Positions 1 to 8,992 of a stretch of DNA of 48,478 bases are shown here, one piece after another (the first letter of the stretch is position 1; the number at the start of each line of letters is the position of its first letter). The notes below the pieces were generated by a model, which did no database searches, was not told where the DNA came from, and saw nothing but the letters and a program-made list of their open reading frames with translations. Source of the stretch: an uncultured Blautia sp. (GTDB lineage Bacteria; Bacillota; Clostridia; Lachnospirales; Lachnospiraceae); NCBI GenBank assembly GCA_945864225.1, contig CAMBAL010000012.1:1-48478 (forward strand), read 5' to 3'. Position numbers and translations under genes: made by a program.

Positions 1-1193
1 TGAGTACTTTGTGGAATACTTATGCATTTTTTGTACTTTATGCCAATATTGACAACTTTGACGCGACAAAATATACTTTAGACTATGACAAACTTCCGGT
101 TATGGACAAATGGCTTTTGAGCAAGCTCAATTCCGTAGTGAAGGCTGTGGATGATAATCTTGCCAACTACCGCATTCCGGAGAGTGCAAGAGCACTTCAG
201 GAATTTGTGGATGAAATGAGTAACTGGTATGTCAGAAGAAGCCGTGAACGTTTCTGGGCAAAGGGAATGGAGCAGGATAAGATCAATGCGTATATGACAC
301 TTTATACAGCACTGGTTACCATCTCCAAGGCAGCAGCCCCGATGATTCCGTTCATGACAGAAGATATTTATCAGAATCTTGTAAGAAGCATTGATACAGA
401 TGCGCCGGAAAGTATCCATCTCTGTGACTTCCCTGAAGTAAAGGAAGAATGGATCGACAAGAATCTGGAAGCCGATATGGAAGAACTGCTGAAAGTGGTT
501 GTTCTTGGACGTGCAGCCAGAAATACTGCCAATATCAAGAACCGTCAGCCGATCGGAACGATGTTTGTAAAAGCTGAGAAGGAAATGGATACCTTCTTTA
601 CCGATATTATTGCAGATGAACTGAATGTAAAAGAAGTGAAATTTGCGAAAGATGTAGAATCCTTTATTTCCTACAGCTTTAAGCCGCAGCTTCGGACTGT
701 CGGACCGAAATACGGCAAACTCCTGGGCGGCATCCGTCAGGCGCTCTCTGAGATCGATGGAAGCAAAGCCATGCAGGAACTGAAATCCACGGGTCTTCTT
801 ACCCTGGATATCAATGGCAACAAAGTGGAGCTGTCAGAAGAAGACTTATTAATCGAGACCGCACAGACAGAAGGTTATGTAACAGAGACAGAAGGAGAGA
901 TCTCCGTTGTTCTGGATACCAACCTGACTCCGGAATTAATTGAAGAAGGTTTTGTCCGCGAAATCATCAGCAAGATCCAGACCATGAGAAAAGAGGCAGG
1001 TTTTGAGGTGATGGATAAGATCTGTATCTATGTCAAAGACAATGATAAGATTGTCGAAATTATGAAAGAACACCAGGATGAGATCATGAAAGACGTCCTC
1101 GCAGAAAACGTAGTGACGGGCGAAACTGAAGGTTATGTAAAAGAATGGAATATCAACAAAGAAAAAGTAACCCTTGGTGTAACCAGATTATAG
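1..1193 (+). CDS. ileS: Isoleucyl-tRNA synthetase, C-terminal part (5' end outside window)
   Basis: Charges tRNA-Ile with isoleucine in the cytoplasm. Only the last ~397 codons are present and the frame is open to the window edge, so no start can be assigned. The fragment opens in the segment WNTYAFFVLYANID that ends the catalytic core, runs through the helical anticodon-binding domain (to about residue 230) and ends in a long C-terminal extension of the DUF5915 type. No terminal zinc-finger cysteines are seen. That C-terminus is typical of the eukaryote-like IleRS2 branch, which in known cases is insensitive to mupirocin; the resistance is inference here because the active-site part is missing. 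glgP starts 11 bases downstream with its own AGGAGG. Confidence 0.96.
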   Translation, partial: STLWNTYAFFVLYANIDNFDATKYTLDYDKLPVMDKWLLSKLNSVVKAVDDNLANYRIPESARALQEFVDEMSNWYVRRSRERFWAKGMEQDKINAYMTLYTALVTISKAAAPMIPFMTEDIYQNLVRSIDTDAPESIHLCDFPEVKEEWIDKNLEADMEELLKVVVLGRAARNTANIKNRQPIGTMFVKAEKEMDTFFTDIIADELNVKEVKFAKDVESFISYSFKPQLRTVGPKYGKLLGGIRQALSEIDGSKAMQELKSTGLLTLDINGNKVELSEEDLLIETAQTEGYVTETEGEISVVLDTNLTPELIEEGFVREIISKIQTMRKEAGFEVMDKICIYVKDNDKIVEIMKEHQDEIMKDVLAENVVTGETEGYVKEWNINKEKVTLGVTRL

Positions 1194-1204
1194 GAGGTTA
1201 AGGA

Positions 1205-3661
1205 ATGATTGATAAGCAGTTTAAGAAAGAAGCTTTCAAAGAGAGCGTAAGGGAAAATGTCAAATTCCTCTATCGCAAAACTTTGGAGGAAGCAACTCAG
1301 CAGCAGATTTTCCAGGCTGTAAGCTACACCGTAAAAGATGTCATCATTGACAACTGGCTGGAAACTCAGAAAGCATATGACAAACAGGATCCGAAGATTG
1401 TATATTACATGTCCATGGAATTCCTGATGGGCCGTGCCCTGGGCAACAACCTGATCAACCTGACAGCTTACAAGGAAGTAAAAGAAGCTCTGGAAGAACT
1501 GGGACTTGATCTGAATGTGATCGAGGATCAGGAGCCGGATCCTGCACTTGGAAATGGTGGTCTGGGACGTCTGGCGGCATGTTTCCTGGATTCCCTTGCA
1601 ACTCTGAATTACTGCGCATATGGATGCGGTATCCGTTACCGTTATGGTATGTTCAAACAGAAAATTGAGAATGGTTTCCAGATCGAGGTACCGGATAACT
1701 GGCTGAAAGAGGGATATCCTTTTGAATTGCGCCGTCCGGAATACGGCAAGGAAGTACACTTTGGCGGATATGTAAGAGTAGAATATGATCCGGTAAAAGG
1801 TGAAAATAAATTTATCCATGAGGGATATCAGGCAGTAAGAGCCGTACCGTATGATATGCCGATCGTTGGATACAACAACAAAATCGTAAATACTCTTCGT
1901 ATCTGGGATGCAGAGCCGATCGTTGATTTCGGTCTTGATTCCTTTGACAAAGGTGATTACAAAAAGGCTGTTGAGCAGGAAAACCTTGCCCGCAATATCG
2001 TAGAAGTACTTTATCCGAACGATAACCACTATGCAGGTAAAGAGCTCCGTCTGAAACAGCAGTACTTCTTTGTATCTGCCAGTCTTCAGGCAGCTATTGA
2101 AAAATATAAGAAGAGCCACAGCGATATCACAAAACTGTACGAAAAAGTGGTATTCCAGATGAACGATACTCATCCGACTGTTGCAGTTGCAGAGCTGATG
2201 CGTATCCTTATGGATGAAGAAGGTCTCGGATGGGATCAGGCATGGGCAATTACCACGAAGTGCGTTGCTTATACCAACCATACCATTATGAGCGAAGCTC
2301 TTGAGAAATGGCCGATCGAGCTGTTCTCCAGACTGCTTCCGCGTGTATACCAGATCATCGAGGAGATCAACCGCCGTTTCATCATCGAAGTACAGGCAAA
2401 ATATCCTGGAAACTATGACAAGATCAAGAAAATGGCAATCATTTATGACGGCCAGATTAAGATGGCTAACCTTGCAATCGTTGCAGGTTACTCTGTAAAC
2501 GGTGTTGCAAGACTTCATACAGAAATCCTGAAAGCAGAAACACTCAGAGATTTCTATGAAATGATGCCTGAGAAATTCAACAACAAAACAAACGGAATCA
2601 CACAGAGACGTTTCCTGCTTCACGGCAATCAGCTTCTTGCTGACTGGATCACCGATCATATCGGTCCTGACTGGATCACTGATCTGCCGCAGCTTAAGAA
2701 ACTGGCTGTTTATGCAGATGATGAAAAAGCTCAGCAGGAATTCATGAATATCAAATACCAGAACAAAGTCCGTCTGGCGAAATACATCCTGGAGCACAAT
2801 GGCGTAGAAGTAAATCCGCGTTCCATTTTTGATGTACAGGTTAAGAGACTTCATGAGTACAAACGTCAGCTGCTGAATATCCTGCATGTAATTTATCTGT
2901 ACAACCAGATTAAGATGCATCCGGAAATGGATTTCTATCCAAGAACATTCATCTTCGGTGCAAAGGCATCCGCAGGATATCATACCGCTAAAAAGATCAT
3001 CAAACTGATCAATGCGGTCGGCGATGTTGTAAATAATGATGCTTCTATCGGCGGCAAGCTGAAAGTGGTATTTATTGAGAATTATCGTGTATCCAATGCT
3101 GAGATGATTTTTGCCGCAGCAGATGTTTCCGAGCAGATTTCTACTGCAAGTAAAGAGGCTTCCGGTACTGGTAACATGAAGTTCATGCTGAATGGTGCTC
3201 CTACCATCGGAACGATGGACGGCGCAAACGTAGAGATCGTAGAAGAAGTTGGTGCAGAAAATGCATTTATCTTCGGTCTCAGCTCTGAAGAGGTTATCAA
3301 TTATGAAAACCACGGCGGCTATGATCCAAACGTGATCTACAACACAGACGGCGATATCCGTCAGGTACTGATGCAGCTTATCAACGGAACTTTCAGCAAC
3401 GATACAGAGCTGTTCCGTGATCTGTATGATTCTCTTCTGAATACCAGAAATACAGACCGTCCTGACAGATACTTCATTCTGGCTGACTTCCGTTCCTATG
3501 CAGAAGCACAGAAACGTGTGGAAGAAGCTTACCGCGATGAAAAACGCTGGGCTAAGATGGCTATGCTGAACACCGCATGCAGCGGCAAGTTCTCATCCGA
3601 CAGAACCATCCAGGAATATGTGGATGATATCTGGCATCTGGATAAGGTGTTTGTGGACTGA
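1205..3661 (+). CDS. glgP: Glycogen/alpha-glucan phosphorylase
   Basis: Releases glucose-1-phosphate from the non-reducing ends of glycogen or maltodextrin, using phosphate and pyridoxal phosphate (GT35 family). The protein is 818 residues, full length for the family. The cofactor site EASGTGNMKFMLNGA is intact, with the PLP lysine at K659, and the N-terminal signature DPALGNGGLGRLAACFLDS is present. The ATG is preceded by AGGAGGTTAAGGA. It has no signal peptide and acts in the cytoplasm. It follows ileS by 11 bases and ends at a hairpin terminator. The GH13 enzyme and glgB lie 40 kb away, so glycogen genes are split in this genome. Substrate preference (glycogen or short dextrin) cannot be read from the sequence. 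Confidence 0.97.
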   Translation: MIDKQFKKEAFKESVRENVKFLYRKTLEEATQQQIFQAVSYTVKDVIIDNWLETQKAYDKQDPKIVYYMSMEFLMGRALGNNLINLTAYKEVKEALEELGLDLNVIEDQEPDPALGNGGLGRLAACFLDSLATLNYCAYGCGIRYRYGMFKQKIENGFQIEVPDNWLKEGYPFELRRPEYGKEVHFGGYVRVEYDPVKGENKFIHEGYQAVRAVPYDMPIVGYNNKIVNTLRIWDAEPIVDFGLDSFDKGDYKKAVEQENLARNIVEVLYPNDNHYAGKELRLKQQYFFVSASLQAAIEKYKKSHSDITKLYEKVVFQMNDTHPTVAVAELMRILMDEEGLGWDQAWAITTKCVAYTNHTIMSEALEKWPIELFSRLLPRVYQIIEEINRRFIIEVQAKYPGNYDKIKKMAIIYDGQIKMANLAIVAGYSVNGVARLHTEILKAETLRDFYEMMPEKFNNKTNGITQRRFLLHGNQLLADWITDHIGPDWITDLPQLKKLAVYADDEKAQQEFMNIKYQNKVRLAKYILEHNGVEVNPRSIFDVQVKRLHEYKRQLLNILHVIYLYNQIKMHPEMDFYPRTFIFGAKASAGYHTAKKIIKLINAVGDVVNNDASIGGKLKVVFIENYRVSNAEMIFAAADVSEQISTASKEASGTGNMKFMLNGAPTIGTMDGANVEIVEEVGAENAFIFGLSSEEVINYENHGGYDPNVIYNTDGDIRQVLMQLINGTFSNDTELFRDLYDSLLNTRNTDRPDRYFILADFRSYAEAQKRVEEAYRDEKRWAKMAMLNTACSGKFSSDRTIQEYVDDIWHLDKVFVD

Positions 3662-3758
3662 GAGAGTGAATGAATGTCTGAAATCCATATTTATGGAGAA
3701 TTGTGCAGGTGTTTGCAAAATATAAATTTTGTTTCTGAATAGAAAAGATAAAGAATAG

Positions 3759-3803
3759 AAAAACAGGAAGGCCTCCGGTTGGGGAAACCTTCCTGTTTTT
3801 TGT
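3759..3803. terminator. Hairpin terminator between glgP and the histidine kinase gene
   Basis: AAAACAGGAAGG pairs with CCTTCCTGTTTT around a 17-base loop and a T-run follows; the A-run on the left lets it work on both strands. It sits between convergent genes. A near-identical stem with the same left flank (GAATAGAAAAACAGGAAGG) recurs at 13.68 kb. Confidence 0.85.
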
Positions 3804-3813
3804 GATTACAGGG

Positions 3814-3871
3814 CGATTGCGTTAGCAATCGACTTTTATTATTGGTGATGTCTGCGTAAGCAGACATTTCC
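3814..3871. repeat. Paired small stem-loops, intergenic repeat
   Basis: Two perfect stem-loops lie side by side: CGATTGC-GTTA-GCAATCG (3814-3831) and ATGTCTGC-GTAA-GCAGACAT (3848-3867). The second, with its flank TGGTGATG...CATTTCCGTTT, matches 43527-43560 with few changes, so it is a dispersed intergenic repeat and not a unique terminator. Function is unknown. Confidence 0.6.
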
Positions 3872-3903
3872 GTTTAGATATGGAATCTGACAGAGCATTT
3901 TTG

Positions 3904-5667
3904 TCAGGATTTTAACGGAAGCGAGAAGGAAATGCGCGTGCAAAGTCCTTTTTTGCTTTGGATGTGCAGTGCATATTTGGAACCATACTGCAGAATGAGT
4001 CGTCGGTTGACATTGGTCAGACCGATGTTTTTGCTCTTTTCACTATTGATCAATTCATAGAGATGTTGAATCTCGTCTTTGCCGAGCCCAATTCCATTAT
4101 CAATGACAGCAAAATGAATCAGTTCTTTGTGCTGATAAATACGTACTTTGATATATCCGGTACGATTCAGGGCGGCAATGCCGTGGCTGATGCTGTTTTC
4201 CACCAGAGGCTGGAGCAGAAGCCTTGGAATGGAAAAGCCCGGAAGATCTTCTTGGATTTCGAAATAAATAATAAACTGATTTCCGTAGCGCTGCTTCTGT
4301 ATTTCGATATATTTTTTCAGGTAAATGAGCTCGTCCTGCAGCGTCACCATGGTGCTGGGATCCTGCAGGGAATATTTGAGAATATCCGACAGATTCTGAA
4401 TAGTCCGGTTCATGGTTCCCGGGTGTCCTGTGATTTTCAGTGCCTGAAAATCCAATGTCTGGAGGGTATTAAACAGAAAATGTGGGTTGATCTGAAGCTG
4501 CAGGGCAGTTTTTTCCGCCAGCTGCTGCTGATACTGCTTTTCTGTCAGTTCCCGCTGAAGATAGGTGGATTTCAGGAACACCTGGATGACGTTGTCCAGA
4601 ATTACATCATATTCATCTGCCACAAGAGGTGTATGCCATTCAGGAAGTGTTCCTTTTTCTGCATTGTCAAATACCTGTATAATATCTGAGATTTTCTGAA
4701 AATTTCGTTTTGTGATACGATAGGACAAAAACAGCATGATCATACAGTAGCACAGGAAAATACTCAGCAGGATAAATAAGGTGAAATATTGCTGGCTGAT
4801 AATCAGAGAAGCAGGAGTCAGTGCACAATAAGAAATGCCATAATCATAATTATTACGTACTTCCAGGTAATATCGATGCCCATTCATGGAAATCCAGGTA
4901 TTGGAAAGATTGGACAGTGTGCCATTCTGGACGGCGTGCTGTATCAGGTAATTCTGAAAGAGCTGGCTTTTCTGTGCGCCTGAATCATTAGAGCTTAAAA
5001 TCTGCATATCTTCATTTAAAATATAGAGATACTCCTGATTTATGGAAGTACTGTTATTTAACGTACGTGTAAAATCGGAAATATCAATATTCAGAACGAT
5101 TACTCCGGAAATGTTGCTCATTCTCTGAAAAACAGTAATGTATTGGGTTGGCGGAATATAGGAATATTCTTTAAAAGTCCTGTTTGTAATCCAGAATCTT
5201 TTTTGATTATCCATCTGCTGGTAGACGGGAAACCAGTCCTGGTCGGAAAAGCCTGCAATGCTCTGAAAGCCTTTTGTAGTAGAGAAAAAATCATCAAACC
5301 CGTCCAGATACAGGTAAATGGAAGAAATATAATCGTGAGCCTGTGCAACACTTCCAAGAAGTACGCGAAGACTGTTCAGAAGGACAACGTCTGAATAGGT
5401 AAAGTCATCATGCTGGAAAAATTTTTTCAGGGAAAGAGCCAGGCGCGGATTGTAGGTAAGAAGCTCATACTGGTAAACAGAGGAGCCGACCACATTGGTG
5501 ATATTGTCATCCACGCGGATGAGGGTATTGGCGGATTCAGTTGTCATGTTTCTGATGGAGCTTCGAAACTGAAAACCAAGGAAAACAGCAGAAAGCAGCA
5601 GTGTCGGGATGAGTGTGACCAGCAAAAACTGCTTAAAACGTTTTAGAAAAAAACGGCGCATCATCAT
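3904..5667 (-). CDS. YesM-family sensor histidine kinase
   Basis: Membrane sensor kinase of a two-component pair. Residues 8-30 and about 290-320 form two membrane segments that enclose an extracellular sensing region of about 250 residues. The cytoplasmic half has a HAMP-like linker, the His_kinase domain with phosphoacceptor H396 in INPHFLFNTLQ, and an ATPase domain with LLQPLVENSISHG and the glycine motif DNGIGLG. The start is one of three consecutive ATGs; AAAGGAG lies just before them, inside the end of the response-regulator gene. It is co-transcribed with that gene two bases upstream. Kinases of this class usually sense extracellular sugar, often through a binding protein; the divergent sugar transporter is the likely partner and target (inference). 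Confidence 0.93.
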   Translation of the reverse strand: MMMRRFFLKRFKQFLLVTLIPTLLLSAVFLGFQFRSSIRNMTTESANTLIRVDDNITNVVGSSVYQYELLTYNPRLALSLKKFFQHDDFTYSDVVLLNSLRVLLGSVAQAHDYISSIYLYLDGFDDFFSTTKGFQSIAGFSDQDWFPVYQQMDNQKRFWITNRTFKEYSYIPPTQYITVFQRMSNISGVIVLNIDISDFTRTLNNSTSINQEYLYILNEDMQILSSNDSGAQKSQLFQNYLIQHAVQNGTLSNLSNTWISMNGHRYYLEVRNNYDYGISYCALTPASLIISQQYFTLFILLSIFLCYCMIMLFLSYRITKRNFQKISDIIQVFDNAEKGTLPEWHTPLVADEYDVILDNVIQVFLKSTYLQRELTEKQYQQQLAEKTALQLQINPHFLFNTLQTLDFQALKITGHPGTMNRTIQNLSDILKYSLQDPSTMVTLQDELIYLKKYIEIQKQRYGNQFIIYFEIQEDLPGFSIPRLLLQPLVENSISHGIAALNRTGYIKVRIYQHKELIHFAVIDNGIGLGKDEIQHLYELINSEKSKNIGLTNVNRRLILQYGSKYALHIQSKKGLCTRISFSLPLKS

Positions 5668-5669
5668 AA

Positions 5670-6425
5670 TTATCTGTTCTCCTTTGATCCCAGATTCTGA
5701 TCCCGGAATTCCCGGGGTGTGACGTGGTAGTACTGCTTAAAGGCACGTGAAAAGTTTTTGGGATTGTCATATCCTATGAGGTCTGCAATTTCGTAGTGTT
5801 TGTAGGAAATGTCTTTCAAAAGTTCTGCCGCTTTTTCCATGCGGATGCGATTCAGGTAATCCGAAAAGCCCATTCCGGATTTTTCTTTAAATATCTTAGA
5901 GAGATAGTTAGGGCTGAGATTTACGGTGACAGCCGCTTCCTCAAGTGTTGCGGTGCGGTAATTGGTTTTCAGATATTCCTGAACCCGAGCGATAATCTGT
6001 CCATAATAGGAAGAATCCACGGAGGGTTCTGTGCGAATATTATTTTTTTTATCCAGTTTATTTCGTATATTTTCGATACAGGTGAGCAGCTCCTCATATT
6101 TGATTGGCTTCAGCAGATAATCTGCTGCGTGATTGAGAATCGCAGTATGCATGTATTGAAAATCCTGGTATCCGGTAAGAAAAACGTGAATGGTATCCGG
6201 AAATTCATTGGCGATGAATGTACTCAGTTCCAGACCATTCATAACCGGCATCTGGATATCCGTCATTACCACATCCGTCGGATTTTTTTGCAAATAATCC
6301 AGCGCCTGTTTCCCATTGGAAAATAATCCTTTGATTTCAAAACCATTCTGCTCCCAGGGAAATAAATTGGCTATTCCCTCCCGTATTTTTACCTCATCAT
6401 CTACAATAATCAGAGAATACATCAT
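5670..6425 (-). CDS. YesN-type response regulator with AraC DNA-binding domain
   Basis: Transcription factor partner of the YesM-type kinase. Residues 1-125 are a receiver domain: acidic pocket D9-D10, phosphoacceptor D56 in TDIQMPVMNG, and lysine in LLKPIK. The C-terminal ~100 residues are an AraC-type double helix-turn-helix with the signature YDNPKNFSRAFKQYYHVTPREFR. The frame is open 90 codons further upstream, but the extension is Phe-rich and atypical; the start at 6425 (MMYSLIIVDDE) has GGGAGGAG before it and matches family length (251 residues). The gene is divergent from the sugar-binding protein gene. A SigmaA-like promoter lies at 6453-6481. It probably activates the transporter operon by binding the direct repeats at 6531-6562. 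Confidence 0.93.
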   Translation of the reverse strand: MMYSLIIVDDEVKIREGIANLFPWEQNGFEIKGLFSNGKQALDYLQKNPTDVVMTDIQMPVMNGLELSTFIANEFPDTIHVFLTGYQDFQYMHTAILNHAADYLLKPIKYEELLTCIENIRNKLDKKNNIRTEPSVDSSYYGQIIARVQEYLKTNYRTATLEEAAVTVNLSPNYLSKIFKEKSGMGFSDYLNRIRMEKAAELLKDISYKHYEIADLIGYDNPKNFSRAFKQYYHVTPREFRDQNLGSKENR

Positions 6426-6452
6426 GATCTCCTCCCAAATTCTCATAACAGT

Positions 6453-6481
6453 ATTATATATTGGAAATTCTTTTTGGTAAA
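6453..6481 (-). promoter_or_regulatory. SigmaA-type promoter of the yesN/yesM-like operon
   Basis: On the minus strand TTTACC, a 17-base spacer and TATAAT read toward the response-regulator start at 6425. The -10 is perfect and the -35 matches 4 of 6. The leader would be only about 20 bases. Confidence 0.5.
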
Positions 6482-6530
6482 TAAAAGGATAAAAAAAGAG
6501 ACTTTTTCGTAATTTAAGAAACTTTTTAGA

Positions 6531-6600
6531 AAAAGTCCGTAGATTATGAAGAAAAGTTCGTAAGGAAAGAGATTGGAAAAAAAAGAGGTTTTGATAAAAT
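6531..6600 (+). promoter_or_regulatory. Promoter and regulator direct repeats for the sugar transporter operon
   Basis: TTGGAA (6573-6578), 16 bases and TAAAAT (6595-6600) form a SigmaA-type promoter for the binding-protein gene. Just upstream lie two direct copies of AAAAGTYCGTA, at 6531-6541 and 6552-6562, exactly 21 bp apart, ending 10 bp before the -35. A weaker copy, ACTTTTTCGTA, is at 6501. Two-turn spacing next to the -35 is the usual layout for AraC-type activators, so this is a plausible site for the adjacent response regulator (inference). Confidence 0.5.
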
Positions 6601-6673
6601 AAAAGTACCTTAAAGACAGGGGAAACATACAGAGAAAAGGATTTCCGAAAAAAGAAAAAGGAGGATGTATCAA

Positions 6674-7969
6674 ATGAAAAAGAAACTTGCGGCACTTATG
6701 GCAGGAGCTCTGGCAATTTCGACTTTAACTGCACCGGCAATGGTTATGGCTGAAGAAGAACATGAACCGGTGACCTTACGCTTTATGTGGTGGGGTGGAG
6801 ATGAAAGAAACGAAGCAACGGTAGAAGTCATCAACATGTTTGAGGAAAAGTATCCGTGGATTACCATCGAGCCGGAATTCAGCGGAAGTGATGGATATCA
6901 GGAGAAACTTTCCACCGCTCTGGCAGGCGGACAGGCAGCTGATATTATTCAGAACGGTCCGGGCTGGATGCCGGAGTTCATGAGCAAAGGTGATTTCTTT
7001 ATTGATTTTAATGAATATTCCGATACCATTGATCTGAGTGGTTTTGATCCGGAGTACCTGGAAAATGTGGCTACCTATGATGGAAAACTGGTAGGTCTTC
7101 CAAGTGGTATCGCTGTTCAGGCACTTCTGGTAAATAAGACACTTGCAGATGAAATCGGTTTGGAAATTCCAGAAACATTGACCTGGGATGATTTCATCAC
7201 TCTTGGTCAGCAGGTACAGGAATATGACAGCAATCTGTATTTCCTGAACATGGATACCGAAATTATGAATACGCACGTATTCAGACCGTACTATATGCAG
7301 CTTTCCGGAAAACCGTTTATTGATGATGAGACAAAGGCAATGAGCGGTGATGAGGATACTCTGAAACAGGTACTGAACTATGTACAGTCTCTGTATGACA
7401 ATAAGGTTGTACAGCCGGCAGGCGAAAGCGCAACTTTTGTTGGCGCTACTCAGACTAATCCGAAATGGATCAATGGCGAATTTGTATGTGCATTTACCAA
7501 CTCTTCTCAGATCGATATTATGACATCTGCCAATCCGGATGCAGAATATGAAGTTTTGGCACTTCCACATGCAGCAGATGCAAAGGATGATGGTTTCTAT
7601 GCAGCACCGCCTCAGCTGATGTGTGTAAACAAATCCAGTGAACATATTGAAGAAGCTGTGATGTTCTATGATTTCTTCTTTAATGATCCGGATGCAGCAG
7701 CTGTACTGAAAGACCTTCGTTCCGTTCCTCCGACAACTACTGCTCGTGAAGTCTGCGAAAAACAGAACCTGATCAGCCCGTTGGTAAATGAGGCAGTTGA
7801 GTATGGACTTTCCCAGAACGGGACAAACGAAATGGGTCTTACAACAGATTCTGAAGTAGAGTCCTGTATCAAAACAATGCTTGAAAGCATCATGTACGGA
7901 GAAAGTACCGTAGATGAGGCTGCAGAAGAGGGAATCTCAACGTTGGAATTTGTTCTTTCTGAGAAATAA
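6674..7969 (+). CDS. ABC transporter extracellular sugar-binding protein
   Basis: Captures an oligosaccharide outside the membrane and delivers it to the two permeases downstream (SBP_bac_1 family, 431 residues). I chose the ATG at 6674 because AGGAGG ends 10 bases before it; an in-frame ATG at 6665 abuts the ribosome site. The N-terminus has a clear export signal (KKK, a hydrophobic run, then AMVMA before EEEH), but there is no lipobox cysteine; the first cysteine is deep in the mature protein. Gram-positive proteins of this class are normally lipid-anchored, so this one may be released or held in another way. A strong hairpin follows the gene, which would make it more abundant than the permeases. 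No ATPase gene is nearby; a shared MsmK-type ATPase is likely. Confidence 0.93.
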   Translation: MKKKLAALMAGALAISTLTAPAMVMAEEEHEPVTLRFMWWGGDERNEATVEVINMFEEKYPWITIEPEFSGSDGYQEKLSTALAGGQAADIIQNGPGWMPEFMSKGDFFIDFNEYSDTIDLSGFDPEYLENVATYDGKLVGLPSGIAVQALLVNKTLADEIGLEIPETLTWDDFITLGQQVQEYDSNLYFLNMDTEIMNTHVFRPYYMQLSGKPFIDDETKAMSGDEDTLKQVLNYVQSLYDNKVVQPAGESATFVGATQTNPKWINGEFVCAFTNSSQIDIMTSANPDAEYEVLALPHAADAKDDGFYAAPPQLMCVNKSSEHIEEAVMFYDFFFNDPDAAAVLKDLRSVPPTTTAREVCEKQNLISPLVNEAVEYGLSQNGTNEMGLTTDSEVESCIKTMLESIMYGESTVDEAAEEGISTLEFVLSEK

Positions 7970-7983
7970 TGACCGGCAGACAG

Positions 7984-8016
7984 GAAAACGGGGTATGATT
8001 ACCCCGTTTTCTTTTA
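7984..8016 (+). terminator. Intra-operon hairpin after the binding-protein gene
   Basis: A perfect 12-bp stem (GAAAACGGGGTA with TACCCCGTTTTC) and a TGAT loop, then TTTT. Placed between the binding-protein and permease genes, it should act as a partial terminator or 3' stabiliser that sets their ratio. Confidence 0.8.
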
Positions 8017-8071
8017 TCATAGGATTCATAACACAAAAAGTATCATGTTTGTGTGGAGAGGAGAGGATTTT

Positions 8072-8974
8072 GTGAAAAAAGCAAAGAGAAAATATCGTAA
8101 AAGAGATTATATGGGATTGGTTTATATTGCGCCATGGCTGATCGGATTTCTGCTGCTGCAGCTGTATCCGTTTGTGACTTCTTTTATTTATTCCTTTACG
8201 GATTATGGATTTTTCAATGAACCGGCATTTGTCGGTCTGAAGAACTATATTCGTTTGTTCCAGTATGACCCGGAGTTTTATAACTCCCTGAGGGTAACAA
8301 TTGTATACACCTTGTTTACTGTTCCGGGCAAACTGGCAATGGCATTGTTTATAGCCTGCCTTCTCAATCGTGATATAAAAGGAATCGGCGTGATCCGTAC
8401 GGTCTATTATCTGCCGTCACTGTTTGGAGGAAGTGTGGCTGTGGCAATTTTGTGGAAAATCCTTTTTATGAGCGATGGAGCCATTAACCACATTCTGAGT
8501 GCTCTTCACCTTCCTGCCGTACAGTGGCTGGGAAATAAAAATACGGCACTTGTGACTATCTGCATGTTGGAAATCTGGCAGTTTGGCTCTTCCATGGTCA
8601 TGTTCCTGGCTGCATTAAAACAGGTTCCTTCAGCACTTTATGAGGCGGCATCCATTGACGGCGCAGGTCCTGTAAAGAAATTTTTCTCCATTACGCTTCC
8701 GCAGATTTCGCCGATTATTTTCTTTAATCTGATTATGCAGACAATTACCGCTTTACAGAACTTTACCTCTGCATTTGTTGTAACGGGCGGAGGTCCGAAC
8801 AAAGGGACTTACGTACTTGGAATGAAGCTGTATACCGATGCTTTTGGATATTACAAGATGGGTTATGCCTGTGCCACATCCTGGGTGATTTTTGCGCTGA
8901 TTATGGTAGTGACTTTACTGTTGTTCCGCTATTCTTCCGGAAAAATGTATTACGAAGACGGCGGGGATTTCTAA
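8072..8974 (+). CDS. ABC sugar transporter permease (MalF/UgpA type)
   Basis: First integral-membrane subunit of the sugar importer, about 300 residues with six predicted membrane helices. The start chosen is the GTG at 8072 (KKAKRKYRKRDY follows), which has GGAGAGGAGAGG in front; an in-frame ATG at 8045 has no ribosome site. The EAA loop that contacts the ATPase is clear: EAASIDGAGPVKKFFSITLP. It is followed after 18 bases by the second permease gene. The binding protein upstream and the GH95 and GH43 genes downstream point to an oligosaccharide substrate. Confidence 0.94.
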   Translation: MKKAKRKYRKRDYMGLVYIAPWLIGFLLLQLYPFVTSFIYSFTDYGFFNEPAFVGLKNYIRLFQYDPEFYNSLRVTIVYTLFTVPGKLAMALFIACLLNRDIKGIGVIRTVYYLPSLFGGSVAVAILWKILFMSDGAINHILSALHLPAVQWLGNKNTALVTICMLEIWQFGSSMVMFLAALKQVPSALYEAASIDGAGPVKKFFSITLPQISPIIFFNLIMQTITALQNFTSAFVVTGGGPNKGTYVLGMKLYTDAFGYYKMGYACATSWVIFALIMVVTLLLFRYSSGKMYYEDGGDF

Positions 8975-8992
8975 AGAAGGAGGCAGATAACT

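Noticed and set aside
1133-3313. 726-codon open frame on the minus strand opposite glgP
   Set aside because: It is the antisense shadow of a clear glgP gene; composition is Cys/Phe/His-rich and there is no ribosome site.
3811-3907. Stem-loops after glgP as a riboswitch
   Set aside because: They stand between convergent gene ends and one recurs in an unrelated gap, so a repeat explains them better.
6426-6695. 90-codon N-terminal extension of the response regulator
   Set aside because: Very Phe-rich, overlaps the regulatory region, and a strong ribosome site lies right before MMYSLIIVDDE.
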